Below, piece after piece: positions 5,736-6,411 of a DNA stretch of 6,411 nt. The notes beneath the pieces were generated by a model that worked only from the letters and a program-made list of their open reading frames with translations, ran no database searches and had not been told where the DNA came from. The first letter of the stretch is position 1. The number at the start of each line of letters is the position of its first letter. Position numbers and translations under genes: made by a program. Source of the stretch: Candidatus Nitrosopolaris nunavutensis. GTDB lineage: Archaea > Thermoproteota > Nitrososphaeria > Nitrososphaerales > Nitrososphaeraceae. The stretch covers positions 1,334-7,744 of the forward strand of contig DAOM01000299.1 in NCBI GenBank assembly GCA_002501855.1, given 5' to 3'.

Positions 5736-6284
5736 ATGTGTTCGCTATATTTCCTGAGCACCAATACTAATAAGTACATTGAAATCCATCCGATCCTGCA
5801 TAAGTATAAAATAGACATTAAATTTTTGAAGATGAAGTTAAGGGAAATTCAAGGAGAGTCCCTTAGCCAGATTGCTGTAGAAAAATCCAAAGATGCCTTT
5901 AAATTAATATCCAAACCAGTTATTGTTGAGGACGACGGGCTTTTAATCCATGGATTAAATGGTTTCCCAGGCTCCTATTCGTCTTTTGTCTTTAAAACTA
6001 TCGGCAGTAGTGGAATTCTAAAACTGCTGTCCCATTCAAAAGATAGATCGGCCTCTTTTGTCTCAGTCTTTGTGTACAATGACGGGAATAAGCTCCGACG
6101 TTTTCTCGGTAAAACCGACGGAAAGATCTCTCCCAAAGTTGCCGGTCCAGGCTGGGGCTACGATCCGATTTTCATCCCGACTGGATCTGAATTGAGTTTT
6201 GGACAGTTAAAGGACAATAAAATTAGACTTTCCCACCGCACAAAAGCAGTTACTGCCTTTGCAAAATGGTACAGTCGTAGCTAA
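5736..6284 (+). CDS. rdgB: XTP/dITP pyrophosphatase (RdgB/HAM1 family)
   Basis: This house-cleaning enzyme hydrolyses ITP, dITP and XTP to monophosphates and pyrophosphate, keeping deaminated purines out of DNA and RNA. The 182-aa protein has the usual length and all family motifs: phosphate-binding STNTNK (8-13), VEDDGL (64-69) with the catalytic acidic pair Asp66-Asp67, GFPGSYSS (76-83), GWGYDPIF (139-146), and base-contacting SHR (166-168) followed by Lys170. The metal-dependent active site therefore appears intact. The ATG gives MCSLYFLSTN, close to the family's normal start. Its own promoter and the divergent zinc-finger gene suggest it is transcribed alone, not with bud32. Confidence 0.95.
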   Translation: MCSLYFLSTNTNKYIEIHPILHKYKIDIKFLKMKLREIQGESLSQIAVEKSKDAFKLISKPVIVEDDGLLIHGLNGFPGSYSSFVFKTIGSSGILKLLSHSKDRSASFVSVFVYNDGNKLRRFLGKTDGKISPKVAGPGWGYDPIFIPTGSELSFGQLKDNKIRLSHRTKAVTAFAKWYSRS

Positions 6285-6348
6285 CTTAGAGTCAGAATGC
6301 ATCAGCGTGGCCCTCATAACGAAGATTCGAAGTGGCAAGATGCGGTAC

Positions 6349-6357
6349 GTATATAAC
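6349..6357 (+). promoter_or_regulatory. Possible promoter near the right edge
   Basis: GTATATAAC is a good TATA-like match after rdgB. Usual spacing puts a transcript start near 6380. An ATG at 6378 runs only 9 codons. An ATG at 6392 stays open to the window end, but with about six codons visible it cannot be identified. The rest of 6285-6411 shows nothing I can support. Confidence 0.3.
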
Positions 6358-6411
6358 AGTATCTACGCGTGACTTTAATGTTTTCATTACAATGTCCCAC
6401 GGGGTGACTAT

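Noticed and set aside
6392..6411. Possible start of a gene (ATG TCC CAC GGG GTG) running off the right edge
   Set aside because: Only about six codons are visible, too few to support a coding call.

Overview
The window looks archaeal and most likely comes from the Thaumarchaeota (Nitrososphaeria). KEOPS-type Kae1 and Bud32 sit near an archaeal/eukaryal Ygr210-type GTPase. TATA-like boxes lie about 25-27 bases before several starts and Shine-Dalgarno sites are lacking, which fits leaderless transcription. Two genes appear to start with TTG. The phylum is an inference from gene content and protein flavour; no rRNA or tRNA gene is present to settle it.

Layout. Positions 1-187 hold no gene I can support. 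Positions 188-1915 (minus strand) are a two-gene unit: a PurF-family protein of 460 aa that appears to have lost both active sites, followed after 6 bases by an unrecognised 112-aa protein. Positions 1916-2054 are a divergent intergenic region with a degenerate 35-base-period tandem repeat. Positions 2055-4302 (plus strand) are a second two-gene unit: the Ygr210/YchF-like GTPase, then kae1 13 bases later. A small PH/GRAM-like protein (minus strand, 4303-4635) converges on kae1 with no spacer, so the two stop codons form a single TGATCA. bud32 follows on the plus strand and shares a very short divergent promoter with the PH-like gene. A TTG-started zinc-finger protein (minus, 5388-5609) and rdgB (plus, 5736-6284) diverge from a 126-base promoter region. 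The last 127 bases hold only a possible promoter.

Function. Kae1 and Bud32 are the catalytic and regulatory core of KEOPS, which makes the t6A modification of tRNA position 37. The Ygr210-type GTPase is linked to translation. RdgB removes ITP/XTP from the nucleotide pool. The plus-strand genes are therefore housekeeping genes for tRNA modification, translation and nucleotide hygiene, with three small or uncharacterised minus-strand genes among them.

The points most worth checking are the PurF-like probable pseudoenzyme and its partner, and bud32, whose conserved N-terminus is intact and in frame but has no ATG, GTG or TTG start. No mobile element, CRISPR array or tRNA was seen.
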